Assembly (NCBI GenBank): GCA_033220425.1
Contig: CM065649.1
Location: forward strand, 3,534,001 to 3,598,000
From: Lepraria neglecta
Lineage: Eukaryota; Ascomycota; Lecanoromycetes; Lecanorales; Stereocaulaceae
Length of the DNA: 64,000 nt
Direction of reading: 5' to 3'
Within the stretch, counting starts at the first letter, position 1, and each line of letters starts with the position of its first letter. A program made the translations under genes and the position numbers. The notes under the pieces were generated by a model that was not told the DNA's origin, searched no databases, and saw only the letters and a list, made by a program, of their open reading frames with translations. This document shows, one piece after another, positions 44,261-55,679 of the stretch.

Positions 44261-47200
44261 ATGGCTTCTGCAGACGTTGAGAACTTCAAGCCGGTGCTGG
44301 TAGCTCTGTCTACTATGCAGAGTAATGTCGAGCGTGCTCAAAAGTCACAAGCCCATGAGTACCTGGAGACATTCCAGAAGTCCGTAAGTACTGCTCTGCA
44401 AACTCACGGACTGAGCTGCGCTGACCATACATGTGCTGTAGCCAGAGGCATGGAAAATCACCCTCTCCATACTGTCAGCATCCGTTACCCCACCAGAACC
44501 AAAATTATTTGCGGCAACAACACTGAAAGGCAAAGTACGCTCCCCCCGCTTCTCAGAGGGGCAACTCCACAATGCTCATATTTTCAGATTACCTACGATT
44601 TGGATCAGCTTCCTCGACAATCTCTTCCAGGTTTACGAGACTCGATCCTTACCCTCCTGACTGCCTATAGCGAGGGTCCGCGACCTATAAGAACGCAATT
44701 ATGCGTGTGCCTGGCGAACTTAGCAATACAAATGACAGAATGGAAGGACGTACTTCAAGTCGTCGGCTCAAGGCTCGGAAATAGTGGTGGTGACTGCGTC
44801 CTAGAACTCCTGAAGGTCCTGCCTGAGGAGGTCACCGAGGGTCGAAAAATCAACCTGAGTGTATGTAGGGCCGAGACACCGTCAGCTTGCAGGCAAACAC
44901 CGTCGACTTTGCGAGCGAGAGACATCAGTATCTAATCACCATCTCATCCTTAGGAAGACGATCTTATAAACCGAACGAAGGAATTGCTGGAAGACAACGC
45001 GACCCAAGTTCTTGGGCTCTTGACCCAATACTCGCAGTTCTCTGGTAAGCCAGCATCCTTATTTATCGTCACTATCAGCTCTAGTGCTAACACTTGGACA
45101 GCGAGTGCAGCGTCAAACCCCCATTTACTGGAGTGTGTCTCATCCTGGCTTCGAGAGATCCCGGTTGCGGACGTTGTCAATTCTCCTCTCTTCGATGCCA
45201 TTGTCAATGCTCTCACGGTCGACGCATCCTTCGAGGCCGCCGTGGACTGTATGTGTACCATACTTCGAGATACACGAGAAGTTGATGAATCGATGGAGAT
45301 AATTCAGGTCATCTATCCACGGCTGTTGTCACTAAGGCCTAAGATTGCCCAAGCTGCGGACTCCGAAGACCAAGATACTTTTAAAGGATTCACACGACTA
45401 TTCGCTGAGGCCGGTGAGAATTGGGTCGTTATGATAGCCCGGCTACCAAATGAGTTTAGAGGCCTCGTGGAAGCCATCCTGGAATGCTGCGCCAGGGACA
45501 CGGATCGGGACGCCATTGCTTTGACGTTCCTGTTTTGGTACGAATTCAAGCAGATGATCACCTTGGACAAGTACAAAGAAGCACGCAACAACTTTGCCGA
45601 CATTTTTGCGAAGTTGGTGGACATCATGATCAAACATTTGGAGTATCCGACCCTTGAAGGCCCAGAAACAGATCTCTTCGATGGAGATCGGGAGCAGGAA
45701 GAGAAATTCAGAGAATTCAGGCATCAAATGGGCGATGTTTTGAAAGACTGCTGCGATGTCATCACCGTCACAGAATGCCTAGGCAAAGCGTTCAATCTGA
45801 TCCAGCGGTGGATATCTACTTACGGCTCGCAAGCGACTGAGACCAAGGTCCCTTACTGGCAACAACTCGAAGCTCCATTATTCAGCATGCGAGCAATGGG
45901 TCGCATGGTATCTCCCGAGGAGAGCGTCATTTTGCGACAAGTGATGCCACTCATTGTTCAAATACCCAACCATGAGAGGCTCCGATTCCAAGCTATTATG
46001 GCTCTGGGAAGATACACGGACTGGACAGCTCAGCATCCAGAATTCTTGCAACCACAGATGAACTTTGTTATGGCTGCATTCAAGCACGATTCACAGGAGG
46101 TGGTGAAAGCTGCTGCGCTTGCCTTCAAGTTCTTTGGCAGAGACTGCAGAAAACTCCTTGCAGATCATGTCACGCAGCTTCATGACTTCTACGAAGATGT
46201 GCTCGATAACCTGTCACGTGGAAGCCAGGAAGAAGTCACGGATGGAGTCGCATGCGTAATATCAGCGCAACCAGTGGATAGGATATATCCAATGTTCAAG
46301 TTGTATTGTGATCCTGTCATCAGGAGGATGATGGCTCGTGCGAATGAGGCCACAAATGCAGAAGACGATGCAGCTAGACTAGCCGTGGCAGGTAAGCAGA
46401 AGATGTACCCAGGAAACTCCGATAAAATGCTAATGGATGTCGGCCAGACTATGTGCAGCTCATAACCATCTTCATCCAGCAAATCCAGCCTTATGTCTCG
46501 CCTAGAGGAGAAAACCCAGCTGTCAAATATTGCGAGGAAATTCTCCCTGTCTTATCTAAGATTGCGGAGACGTTCACCAGCTCTACGCCAATCCTCGAGC
46601 GTGTCTGCCGGTGTTGGCGGTACATGGTTCTATCATATCGAACTGCTGTCCTCCCTCTGCTACCAGCACTGGCCCAGCAACTTGCTTCCGGCTTCCAAAA
46701 CTCACGCCAAGGGTGCTTCTTATGGGCAACAGATTCCGTCCTCCGAGAATTCGCCAATGGAGCCGAATTCGTCGAGGCGTCTACCTCTCATGCTATCTAC
46801 GACTTCTTTGAACGCCAGGCTCTCGCCTTCTTACGAATCATGAATGACCTCCCCCCCAGCGACCTACCAGACGTCATCGAAGACTTCTTCCGCCTCCTTA
46901 TCGACGCCCTCATCTACTACCACACTTCCTTCCTCCCGTCACATGTCTGCGGCCCCATCATCCGGGCCGCCAACAGCGCCCTCACTCTCCAACAAGGAGC
47001 CCCACTAACAGCAACACTCCACTTTCTTTGTGACTTCTTAAGTTACGGCACCGATCATCCCAACTCCTCCAACTTCGACGAAACATCGAATGCTGGACGT
47101 GTACTCAACCCGCCCGAAATCCAACAATGCGTCAAACGCCTCGTCGCCGAAAACGGTGAGGTGCTCACTCAGAGAATACTGACGGGCATGATGTTCTCGT

Positions 47201-47496
47201 TCCCTCGGGACTGCTTCCCGGACGCCAGTAGCGTTTTACTTGCGTTATTCGAGATCATGCCACAAGCAGTGGCGATGTGGGTGAAGAACACAATTCAAAT
47301 GTTACCGGCTGGTACTGTCAAGGCAGGAGAGGGAGAGCGGTTGATGAATGCAGTGGCTGCTAAGCTACAGCAGGGTGAGGTTAGGAAGGTTAGGCTCTTG
47401 TTGCAGGATTTTACGAACAGTTATCGAAGACGGAATGTAGCACCTAGGGAGGGATTGGGCAGGTTGGAGGCTACGAGGTTTAGGTTCAGTGGGTAG
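44261..47496 (+). CDS. MTR10: Importin-beta family nuclear transport receptor, Mtr10/transportin-SR type
   Basis: Karyopherin importing SR-like RNA-binding proteins (yeast Mtr10, human TNPO3). 972 residues from exons 44261-44383, 44442-44534, 44588-44860, 44954-45044, 45102-46391 and 46448-47496. The protein is all helical HEAT repeats. The N-terminal importin-beta-like segment is VERAQKSQAHEYLETFQKSP then EAWKITLSILS. Conserved blocks include RPIRTQLCVCLANLAIQM, LFWYEFKQMI, MGRMVSPEES, MALGRYTDWTAQHPEFL and VCRCWRYMVLSYR, all familiar from Mtr10/TNPO3. The last intron acceptor (CGGCCAG at 46441-46447) was picked because it gives ADYVQLITIFIQQ. C-terminal VRKVRLLLQDFTNSYRRRN is the typical end. 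Confidence 0.93.
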
Positions 47497-48044
47497 GTGG
47501 ATGGGAGAGGAAGACATCGGATGGGCATCGGGCCAGCATAGCATATTTTTCGATGGAATTCCAGATTTGCAGCATACCTTTGGTAGATAGCCTTCCATTT
47601 TGCAAGCTTCAGACGGATCCTGTCTTGACATTGCGGATCCCAGATTCCCAGCACGCGCTTCTCGTAGTCAGCAGAGTTTGGATCAAAACAAGAGGGACGA
47701 CGTAAAAGCGAAAGCTCGGAAAATCGCACTGGATCATAGACGTAGAAGAGCATGGAGGTCAAGCATCCGGAGTAGGGTGGTAATTTCTCACAGAGGTGGT
47801 ATCAAAAGTTGTGGACAAGTAGTGATTTAACTGCTTTGATTCTTGTTAAGACCCTCATTTTATGAGGGTCGTAAAAAGCTACCTAATAGTCGATGAAGAC
47901 TACTATAATGTTGCTTTTGCAACAGACATCTTCAACAGAATGACGATGATATTACAATACGAACATCAAGATCGTACACTGCGAGAAAAATGGGACAATA
48001 GAACGCCTCGCTGCATAAAGTCGTAAAAGGATAAAAGTATTCCA
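47497..48044. other. Convergent intergenic region with hairpin
   Basis: 548 bp between the ends of MTR10 and SET3. A minus frame, from an ATG near 47753 down to about 47421, translates MLFYVYDPVRFSELSLLRR and WDPQCQDRIRLKLAKWKAIY, moderately coding-like, but its end overlaps MTR10 coding sequence and I do not support it. A perfect hairpin lies at 47850-47870. Confidence 0.4.
47850..47870. repeat. Perfect 9-bp hairpin with TTT loop
   Basis: GACCCTCAT, TTT, ATGAGGGTC. It lies between two convergent genes, about 350 bp past MTR10 and 175 bp past SET3, so it could sit in either 3'UTR. Confidence 0.7.
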
Positions 48045-50915
48045 TCAAAGCTTTGGATCCTTGCTCTCCTGTATCGCCATAGGATCACTCTCCTCCCTCT
48101 TTGGCGTGTCCACAATAGCGCTGCCTTGCATTGACGCATCTTTCGATTCTCCTGCCGGCTTGAATGCTCCCTGTTGCATTGGAGGACTGCTGGTCGATGT
48201 CATCTCTGTCGCTGGCTGGGATCTCTTGCGTCGACTGATGTACTCACCCAAGCTGAATTTCTTCTTGATGGGACTGGGCTGAACGAGGCTCGATGAGGAA
48301 TGGGAGAAGGATGGAGGAAAGGCGGTCGTGTGTAATGCGAAGGGTGATTGAGGTACAGCTGAGGTTGGGGTCTCGACAAGAGGGCTGTTGGCGGTGAGGT
48401 CTGAAGTCATGTTTGGCTTGGTAGGCATCTGTACGTGGAGGTTATTTTGACGGAAGCCATTGAGCGGTCGAGGCTGCTCGACTGCTGGTGGTTTCATGTC
48501 TGCAGTAATTGGGTCATCGTCTGGTGGGCAAGCATTGTGGGATGAGGCCTCTGAAGATGACATATGCGTAGTCGTGGGAAGTTGCACAGATCCTACGTCC
48601 TGCATTTCTGTATCCTGGTGCCCGTCTGTCGGATCGACATTGTCGGTACCAGTTACATGCTGGCCATTTGAATACGTTCCATCCGGTATTCCAAGGGAAA
48701 GCCTCCTCCGTTCTTCCAGTCTTGCACAGTCTTGTTGAGAACGTAGCAAGAGACGCTTTGTCAAAGACATATAGGGTTTCTTCGCTGGGACAGGACCGGG
48801 TGGTTGCTTGTACCAGTCATCTTCCTCATCGGGTTCCGTCTGCATGCCGGAGCTGACATAGTTCTGGCGGACAAGCGGAGATGGCACGGACGGTGTATTT
48901 GGATAAGATGGACGCTTCTTCGAGTTGGTGACAGTGTTGCTGCGTGGTCTGCCAACAGCACCATAAGATTTTGCTGTTGGAGAGCCCGATTTCCGGCGAG
49001 AAGTGCTTGCGTCGGCGTATTGAGGTCTCGAGGATAAGCTGGGAGTATTGGGTTGGGAGAAGGAGGTAGCGGTATGACCAAGCTGCTTCTGTTCCAAGCC
49101 ATCAGCATGCGGCCACTTTGCAAGATTTCGATGAGTGCCTACTGAGGAGCCAGCAGCTGGCGTATTGACATTTGTTCCGCCACTATTCCGTTTCTTTTTC
49201 TTCTGAGCAGGTTGATGCTTTTCGTTTTCCAGCTGCTCAAAGTTCTTCTCCAGCGCTGCGATCTTCCTCTTTTCTCGATCCGAGATCTCAAGGCCAGTGC
49301 CGAACCCCAGATGACCGGGAGTGTCGCGTGTGGGGGTCAAGTCTCGACTTTGAGACTTGGATCCGGAGGAAGATCTCCCGTCGGCCTGCTCGCTGCTAGC
49401 TCTGCTATTCGTCGCATAACCGTTTTCCATTGGTGAATGCTTCCCGGAATACCCATTTCTGCCTTGAGAAACATTTGTACTGCGCCGGTCATACTTGGCA
49501 AGAGCACAGGTATCGGGCGACTCGCATGCACAGCCTCCAAATTCTGCGAGGACTTTGCCGACCCAATCCACAACATACTCCTCATCGAAGTCACCTTCTG
49601 TCGTCACATCCTCGGGATTGCGAGGTGAGAAGTGTTTTCGTATGTGCTCATCCAGAACCCACCCGATAGTCAACTCTGATCCAGCATCGAGATCACGCTT
49701 GGCCACGAAGCAAAAGTGGTAGTCGGACCCATTTTCCAGGAAGGTCTTCATACTTAGATTCGGATCGCAGCTCCTCCGCAGATATCGGCAGGTAGTGCCT
49801 TCAAACCGCGTATCAATGTAAATGGGTAGCTTCCCGTGGAAAAAGACAAAAGGAGCAGGATGCCGCAGATAGTCCCATCGATTTGTCGGATCATGAATGT
49901 AATCTTCCATATGACCAATCTTGCCCTTGAGTTCACCAACGATCAAGTCTTTGGGTGTGAAGGACCCGATGGTGAGATAAGTCCACTTTGGGTGTAGGCC
50001 ATGAACCACGACACTCTCGTCCTCTTTATACTCTTTATTCAATTGGGGAAGAGGCATTGAATCCATAGGTTGATCGCAGCGGTTGAAAACATCCTGAGGT
50101 GATGATCCTCTGGTTGCTTCTTTCAATTCGTCGACGTCGTTGGACCAAGAGGATAGCTTTTGTGTGATGCTTATGTCATTAAGAAGATTCGTCTGCATTG
50201 GGCTATCACCGGGATCGTGATCATAAAGATGCAGGAATTCGGCACTATAGTAGTCTTTTGCGTAGCCGTTTAACAAGTGCTTCTTAGATGGGCTGTGCAT
50301 GGCTGATCCAGAGCGTTTGTGGGGATGAGAGGTGGGAAGTGGAAAGTGCATGGAATTGGAGGGCCGATGGTTCGTTTTGGGTCTCTTCGCTGGGGCATGA
50401 GGATCTCGCGGACTCCGACTTGTGCGATCGTGGAAGAGGTCAGAATCGTCGCCATTGGCCCAGCCATTTGTGAGGGTAGCATTGTGTTCGGGTGCTCTGA
50501 TCTTCTTCTTGTGGCTTTTCGACGTCGTCTTCTTGACTCTTCGATCGCTGGGATCGAGCTCTTTCCTCCGGTTCCTCTGTCGCTCGACCGCACCCTTCGC
50601 ATCGAGTGGCCTGGGCTTGCAGTCCCTGCAGAGGTGTTCAATTTCCCGGAGGACATCCTTGTCGGGGACGACGCCATGCTCATCGATGTAGTAGCATTCG
50701 GTATGCTGCCAGGTTTCGCATGGATCGCAGAACACCGTATTTCCGTCGTCATCGTCGAAGCCGCAGATGCATTTGATGGTGTAGTCTTCTACCTCTTCAG
50801 CAGGTATAGCTGTGGAGTTTTGACCAGGTGCAGACTTGACGGAAGAGGGTATAGAGCCGGGAATCGACCGCGAGAAAGGCGCAGTGTGCGTGGTGAGAGG
50901 AAAGGAATCGGTCAT
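48045..50915 (-). CDS. SET3: PHD- and SET-domain protein, Set3-like
   Basis: Scaffold of the Set3 histone deacetylase complex. Single exon, 956 residues. The PHD finger (about residues 47-100) reads IKCICGFDDDDGNTVFCDPC, ETWQHTECYY and HLCRDCKPRP, binding methylated H3K4 in the family. A basic linker follows (KKTTSKSHKKK). The SET domain (about 325-440) has LIVGELKGKIGHMEDY, RYLRRSCDPNLSM and FCFVAKRDLDAGSELTIGW. The usual NHxC motif is RSCDPN and the catalytic ELTYDY is ELTIGW, so methyltransferase activity is unlikely, as in other Set3 proteins. The remainder is Ser/Pro-rich and disordered, with the helix REKRKIAALEKNFEQLENEK. A long leader lies upstream. Confidence 0.93.
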   Translation of the reverse strand: MTDSFPLTTHTAPFSRSIPGSIPSSVKSAPGQNSTAIPAEEVEDYTIKCICGFDDDDGNTVFCDPCETWQHTECYYIDEHGVVPDKDVLREIEHLCRDCKPRPLDAKGAVERQRNRRKELDPSDRRVKKTTSKSHKKKIRAPEHNATLTNGWANGDDSDLFHDRTSRSPRDPHAPAKRPKTNHRPSNSMHFPLPTSHPHKRSGSAMHSPSKKHLLNGYAKDYYSAEFLHLYDHDPGDSPMQTNLLNDISITQKLSSWSNDVDELKEATRGSSPQDVFNRCDQPMDSMPLPQLNKEYKEDESVVVHGLHPKWTYLTIGSFTPKDLIVGELKGKIGHMEDYIHDPTNRWDYLRHPAPFVFFHGKLPIYIDTRFEGTTCRYLRRSCDPNLSMKTFLENGSDYHFCFVAKRDLDAGSELTIGWVLDEHIRKHFSPRNPEDVTTEGDFDEEYVVDWVGKVLAEFGGCACESPDTCALAKYDRRSTNVSQGRNGYSGKHSPMENGYATNSRASSEQADGRSSSGSKSQSRDLTPTRDTPGHLGFGTGLEISDREKRKIAALEKNFEQLENEKHQPAQKKKKRNSGGTNVNTPAAGSSVGTHRNLAKWPHADGLEQKQLGHTATSFSQPNTPSLSSRPQYADASTSRRKSGSPTAKSYGAVGRPRSNTVTNSKKRPSYPNTPSVPSPLVRQNYVSSGMQTEPDEEDDWYKQPPGPVPAKKPYMSLTKRLLLRSQQDCARLEERRRLSLGIPDGTYSNGQHVTGTDNVDPTDGHQDTEMQDVGSVQLPTTTHMSSSEASSHNACPPDDDPITADMKPPAVEQPRPLNGFRQNNLHVQMPTKPNMTSDLTANSPLVETPTSAVPQSPFALHTTAFPPSFSHSSSSLVQPSPIKKKFSLGEYISRRKRSQPATEMTSTSSPPMQQGAFKPAGESKDASMQGSAIVDTPKREESDPMAIQESKDPKL

Positions 50916-52380
50916 ACTATGGCAAAGAACGTCCCCTTGCTTTACGAATGTAATGATGGCGTCGTTGGTATTCGTGGCCTGAATCGCATGACTCGTATGT
51001 ACGGAAGCGTTAGAGAATAAGTGTTTCGTTCACGTCAGTCGCTCAGATCCCGAAGAGTCATCAAGTGGTCTGGTTGTTTTCCTCGCGACTTGGCCGAGAA
51101 ATGGGTTCAACCTCGAGCGTGATGGGTATGTGAGAGGAATATTGGTCTATGCAAGGGTCTGTCACTAGGCGACTGGTTTTCAACTTAAAAAGGCTATCGT
51201 TTCCTTCGTTGGCGGTGGAGAGGAGTAGGATGTGTCAGGGAAAGGCGACTCTGTTGAAGGCTGTAAGCAGGAGGCGGTGTCCTTGGCGCGTCGAGGAAAT
51301 AATGGGGAATAGGAGGGAAAAGGTGTCGAGGATGGCAGAGAGGGAGGGTTGGATGAGAATGGAAGGGCTCAGGGATGGTGATTGTGTGGATCGTGAAGAT
51401 TGGGGGAAATGGGCAGTGTGAGGGAAGCAGCAAGAGGATGCAAAGGGCAAGTCCGAAATCGAGAGAGAAATTCGATCGGCAGCCCCTCTGGCGAACCTAA
51501 GCTAAGAGCGGCAAGGTTGACCCCTCCGCTCATTTTAGCGCGGTCCGCACCTCTGAGGGTTGCCTGCAGAGGAAATGTATCCAAAACAATAGATATTTCA
51601 ATTTTTGGTAGGAAGGCGGTATTATGCTGGCAACCGTGACCGTTCAGTGTTGGGGTGTGACGAAGACGACGTGGCTTCAATGTATCCATGAAGACGTCTT
51701 TGCCGCGCCATTGGGCTTCGAAATTGGGACATTCCGCAATGTGAGGCTTTTCCAGACAAAGGGAACGAGAGTGCCATGGGAGCTCTAAAGTTTTGATGGA
51801 CGGAAACCAGTTCGTGGATTCAAGGGAGATGGTGAGAGAATTTGTAGGTATGGTTTATGAATAGAAGGGAAGGTAGGAGAGGGGGGGAATACGGAGAAGA
51901 AGGTTGCGCGGAGTCTGTGGCGAGATGTGCACCTGATATTAGAAGGGCCATTCGGCCTCTATATCTCCGATGTAATATTGCTGATACCTGAGAATACGAG
52001 TGATGTGGAATCCTTATGCGCGTAATTAATAGTAGAATTAATGCAATCTTTGAGTAGGCAACCCTCCAGGATTATACAGTATTGTAATGGGGGTTGGAGC
52101 TCAGCGCCTCGCATCACCAATCTCTCCGTCACCACTCTTCAGCTCTGATCCTTACAACTCATGTAATATCCACAAGAGTTGCAAGCGTGATATAAAATGT
52201 CAATTTTCATGTATGGGAGAATTTTACCTTTGTTTCGCAGGGATTCGTTCCCGAGCGACCGTGGCTTAGAGGCTTGGCAGGAAAGCGGGCTAAAGTCGTC
52301 GTCACCTGCCTAGCACATACCATCTCTACCTCTTATCAACAAAGCCTCTATCCATACAGCATTACCATTTGACAAAAGCT
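50916..52380. other. Divergent intergenic region, long
   Basis: 1.46 kb between SET3 (minus) and NPC2 (plus). Purine-rich on the plus strand to about 51450, which is a pyrimidine-rich leader for SET3 on the other strand. Open frames at 51149-51689 overlap on both strands without motifs. The tail before NPC2 has a C/T-rich leader. No gene supported. Confidence 0.5.
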
Positions 52381-52998
52381 ATGAAGCTCACTCCAACTCT
52401 GCTGACGCTCTTGCTCTCCTGCGTGGCTGTATCGAACGCCCTTTCCCTCTTCGGCGGCGATCAACATGTCCTGGACGAAAAACTAGATGTACCTGGAGAT
52501 AACCCGCTCACCTATTGTCGAGAAGAAGACCACATCCTTGATATATACAAGGTTGACTTAGAACCAAATCCACCTCTGGCGTGAGTTCTCCATTCTGGTC
52601 TCTCGTTCGATTCATTCATAAGCGCTGACACCCCTCAGCGGCAAAACACTCACAATCAAAGCTCATGGCAACTTCACTGAAGACGTTGAGGAGGGCGCAT
52701 ACATCGTTCTACAAGTCAAGTACGGCTTGATCCGCCTGATCAACCAGAAGGCCGATCTCTGCGAGCAAATGAAGAGTGTGGACGAGGAGTGTCCATTAAG
52801 TGGCGAGAAGACGATAACAAAGGAAGTGGACTTGCCGAAAGAGATCCCACCGGTGAGTCTCACGCGTTGAACAAGTTGGCTGAAGTGCTCAGCTGACATT
52901 CGCTCCTACAGGGAAACTACAAAGTGACTGGGGACGTCTTTACGATAGATGACCACCATGTTGTATGTTTGGAGGCAAGCGTCCAATTTGGAAGTTGA
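52381..52998 (+). CDS. NPC2: Phosphatidylglycerol/phosphatidylinositol transfer protein (Npc2, ML domain)
   Basis: Secreted or vacuolar ML-domain sterol/phospholipid carrier. 166 residues from exons 52381-52580, 52639-52852 and about 52912-52998. The signal peptide is MKLTPTLLTLLLSCVAVSNA. The ML domain starts NPLTYCREEDHILDIYKVDL, then GKTLTIKAHGNFTEDVEEG, YIVLQVKYGLIRL, LCEQMKSVDEECPLS, IPPGNYKVTGDVFT and DHHVVCLEASVQF. Cysteines and order match fungal Npc2. N-glycosylation is possible at NFT. Start chosen at the Met that begins the signal peptide; the frame extends four codons upstream without an ATG. Confidence 0.95.
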
Positions 52999-53345
52999 GA
53001 TCCACGGTGGTGTTGCTTTTGATTGCGGTAAATGCCAGCAGAGGCGGATTGTATGACAACGTGCAGCTTTGAAATGGGAGAAGTCGGTGTGTGGGACATG
53101 CAGCGATGCCAGATGGCCTTAATGTTCTTGCCGGGCGTTGGGCAAGAGCGATTCTATTCACAGTTTCATGAATGTCTACACGACAAGCCCAAATATCTTC
53201 AGAATCTCTCCGCCAGCATGTAGTATTCTTGAAGGGCATCATGCCCAATCACCCTGACACTGTGGGACTGAGATCACCCTAAAGGTGGTAGAGCTTTCCA
53301 TATCTCTGCTTTCAAGTTTGTCATAAAAGGCTTCTTCCCGGTTCT
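52999..53345. other. Convergent intergenic region
   Basis: 347 bp between NPC2 and VMA7 ends; nothing else seen. Confidence 0.5.
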
Positions 53346-53911
53346 CTACTCTCCAAACAACCTTCTAACCCTCCTCAAGACACTATCTTTCTCCGGGTCG
53401 TAGGGATGGTCTTTGCTCGGGACTTCCAAGACTGCAGGGAAAGCCTCCGTATAAGTGTCAACCCGATTCCTTATCTTCTCGGCGATCTAACTCGTGTATC
53501 AGCCGAAATACAACTTTTTCATACGTATCTCTGAGGTCCAAAGCATACATGTTGATTGATGAGCAGTATAGCAATATCCTTCCTCTTTTGCGTGAAGTTG
53601 TCAAAGGCCTGCTCAATGGTAGAGATCTCGGTTTTGGCATCGACAACTAAGAAATTCTTCTGAGCATCTGGAGGCTGGGTGACATGCTATATCACCATGA
53701 TTAGCGATTCATCACTGATACGAGACCTCCAGTCTCATATTCCGTAGAGTCATACTCCAATGCCAGCAAGCAGAAGGCCAGTCACAGAGTCCTAATTACT
53801 GCGTAAGCTTGCATTCTCGAAGCTCGTCGTTAGTGGAGGGAATAAGGCTACCTCGTCTCCTATGACTGCCAGGAAATGTCGATCTTTGTAGGCTGATGGT
53901 GGAGCGGCCAT
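53346..53911 (-). CDS. VMA7: V-type proton ATPase subunit F
   Basis: Central-stalk subunit of the vacuolar proton pump V1 sector. 124 residues from exons 53911-53852, 53791-53756, 53686-53549 and 53486-53346. [20 protein letters not shown] joins [12 protein letters not shown], then [58 protein letters not shown] and the C-terminus RVRRLFGE. Each block is diagnostic of Vma7. Four short exons, one of only 36 nt, all in frame with consensus splice sites. Length is normal for the family. Confidence 0.95.
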
Positions 53912-54306
53912 CTTTGGGAGAAGCTGATGCTGGAGCGAGAGCTTTCCCGCGGAGTGACGATGCTCCCAATGAGACGGCGGATGAGGCTCAAAATTAGGCT
54001 CCCCCTCCCGGCTAGCCCTGCCCTAAAAGCGTTGTCCCAGAAGCTCTAAGCTTTCACAAATGCGTAGGTTGTGTGCATGCGAATTACTGCCTACGGTAAA
54101 GCGTGCTATTTCTAGAGCTCTTATCTTGCCGCCTTTCACTTCTACTCTCCCTTATAATCTAATCAACATTATGTAATTTCTAGTAGCTCGACTAGGCTTC
54201 TTCATACCAAGGCGGTATTGTAGTCCACAATAATAGTATCTAGACTCTTGAAGGTCTTCCGGCCTTTTTTTCGTCTCTCTTAGTATGTATTAAAATTTGT
54301 TGAATA
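53912..54306. other. Intergenic, no gene seen
   Basis: 395 bp upstream of VMA7 and downstream of the unknown gene, both minus strand. Confidence 0.4.
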
Positions 54307-55679
54307 TCAGCCCCGTCTTCTTTCGTCCTCAATTCTGACAACTCGGCTTTGACATTCCCATGAGTAATGCGGCTTCGAGCGCTGTGCAACTCTTTTCCTC
54401 TTGGAGTTTGGCTGCGGTGCCTGGCCGCGTCCTTGTAAACTTGAGTCCGATGTGTGTGTTTTTTTTTGAAGTTGCTTCTTTGTTAATGGACCCTGCAGAG
54501 TACTGCCTCGTTTCCTTTGTCGTCTAGGCACGTAGTCGTCTTTCATGGCTTCAGCAATCGACCGGCGCCGGAGGAGACGTTCATCTGCAACCACTGTCTC
54601 TCCAGTCCACATTTCCAAGCCTTTCGATTTTGGGCGAGCTGCAGATGTGTCAAGCCAGCTTTCGAGCATACAGGTTAGATCTAGATTAGGATCGATGGGG
54701 TCAAGTACCTACCTTTGATAATGTCCTTTCGAAGGGCTTCATATATGCCTTTACCTTGTCTACCATCGATCGTCGCTAAGTCCATTGCAATTTCCATGAG
54801 ACCTACACTTGCAAGCCATGATGAATACAAGCAAGCCCGGCCAATGATGGAGGGATCCTTGATAAACCAAATTGGCATATCCAAGAACGTGGCTATGTCT
54901 CGTGCAGCTGTTGAAAACGATACACATCCCCTTAAGGATATGCCAGATTCCTTCTTTGCTATCGACAATTCAAGTTTTGTTGCCAAGCAAAGCCAGACTG
55001 ATTCGCTTTGGCCGATGGCCAGACAACCTCGATAAGTGTTCGAGCCACGTTCTGACAGTGTTAGTGAGGGACCATTTTGAGAAAGTTGTCCCCTACCAAG
55101 AGTTTTTATTTTTCGACAGTCCTTACGGGCGCACAAGCAGATCGCGTGGCCAAAAATACGGGCTATCGAACCAGCAATGACATCTGTAAAGCAGGTTGTA
55201 GTCGTGAGTGCAGTATTTGCCATACCTCCCGCTGCAATAGTTTCTCCGTATTGTGGACAGAAGCCCAAGATCAATACACATTGCTGATGTGCGAATGTCT
55301 GAAATTGAGGTAGTGCACTATGCAACCAACCACCGACAAACAGGATATCTGAAATGATGTTTTCAAGGGCGATCTCCGAGTTTTCGTAATTGTCAATCAG
55401 GTCTCTAAGCCATCATACTGGATCGGTTTTACCATTCAAAAAATTCTTCGAGTATTGTCGGAAGGGTCCAGTCTTTATCGGCCTGACCATAGGGAACTGC
55501 TTAATACAACAAAGCCTTATTGGTGGAAGGCGATTAAGGCGTACTGCAAACTTGTGTTCGGAGAAAGATGTAGCTGGGAGCAATATTTTAACCTGTAAGG
55601 TGTAGCTTCAGCTTTGTGCGCTCGTGGGCGACGCAATTCAAGTTCAAATTACCTCGTCCGGGGCAGGAAGCTGTTCCAT
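54307..55679 (-). pseudogene. Unknown four-exon gene with a single in-frame TGA
   Basis: Minus-strand exons 55679-55653, 55592-55097, 55051-54713 and 54680-54307 sum to 412 codons in one register. The only interruption is a TGA at 55415-55413, between KTDPV and WLRDLIDNYENSEIALENII. No intron can remove it without breaking frame or being under 40 bp. The protein starts MEQLPAPDEVKILLPA; the middle has FCPQYGETIAAGGMAN, TTCFTDVIAGSIARIFG, CLCARKDCRKIKTLE and CVSFSTAARDIATFLDMP. The C-terminus is very basic (YVPRRQRKRG, SKRKRVAQRSK), suggesting nuclear location. Family not recognised. TGA may come from CGA or TGG by one transition. It may be a recent null allele, a sequencing error, or an active gene with readthrough. 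Confidence 0.5.

Noticed and set aside
47421-47762. Minus-strand frame starting MLFYVYDPVRF near the MTR10 end
   Set aside because: Its start is moderately coding-like but its last third is antisense to MTR10 coding sequence and no splice alternative rescues it.
51149-51689. Dense frames on both strands upstream of SET3
   Set aside because: Produced by a purine/pyrimidine-skewed leader; no recognisable protein.
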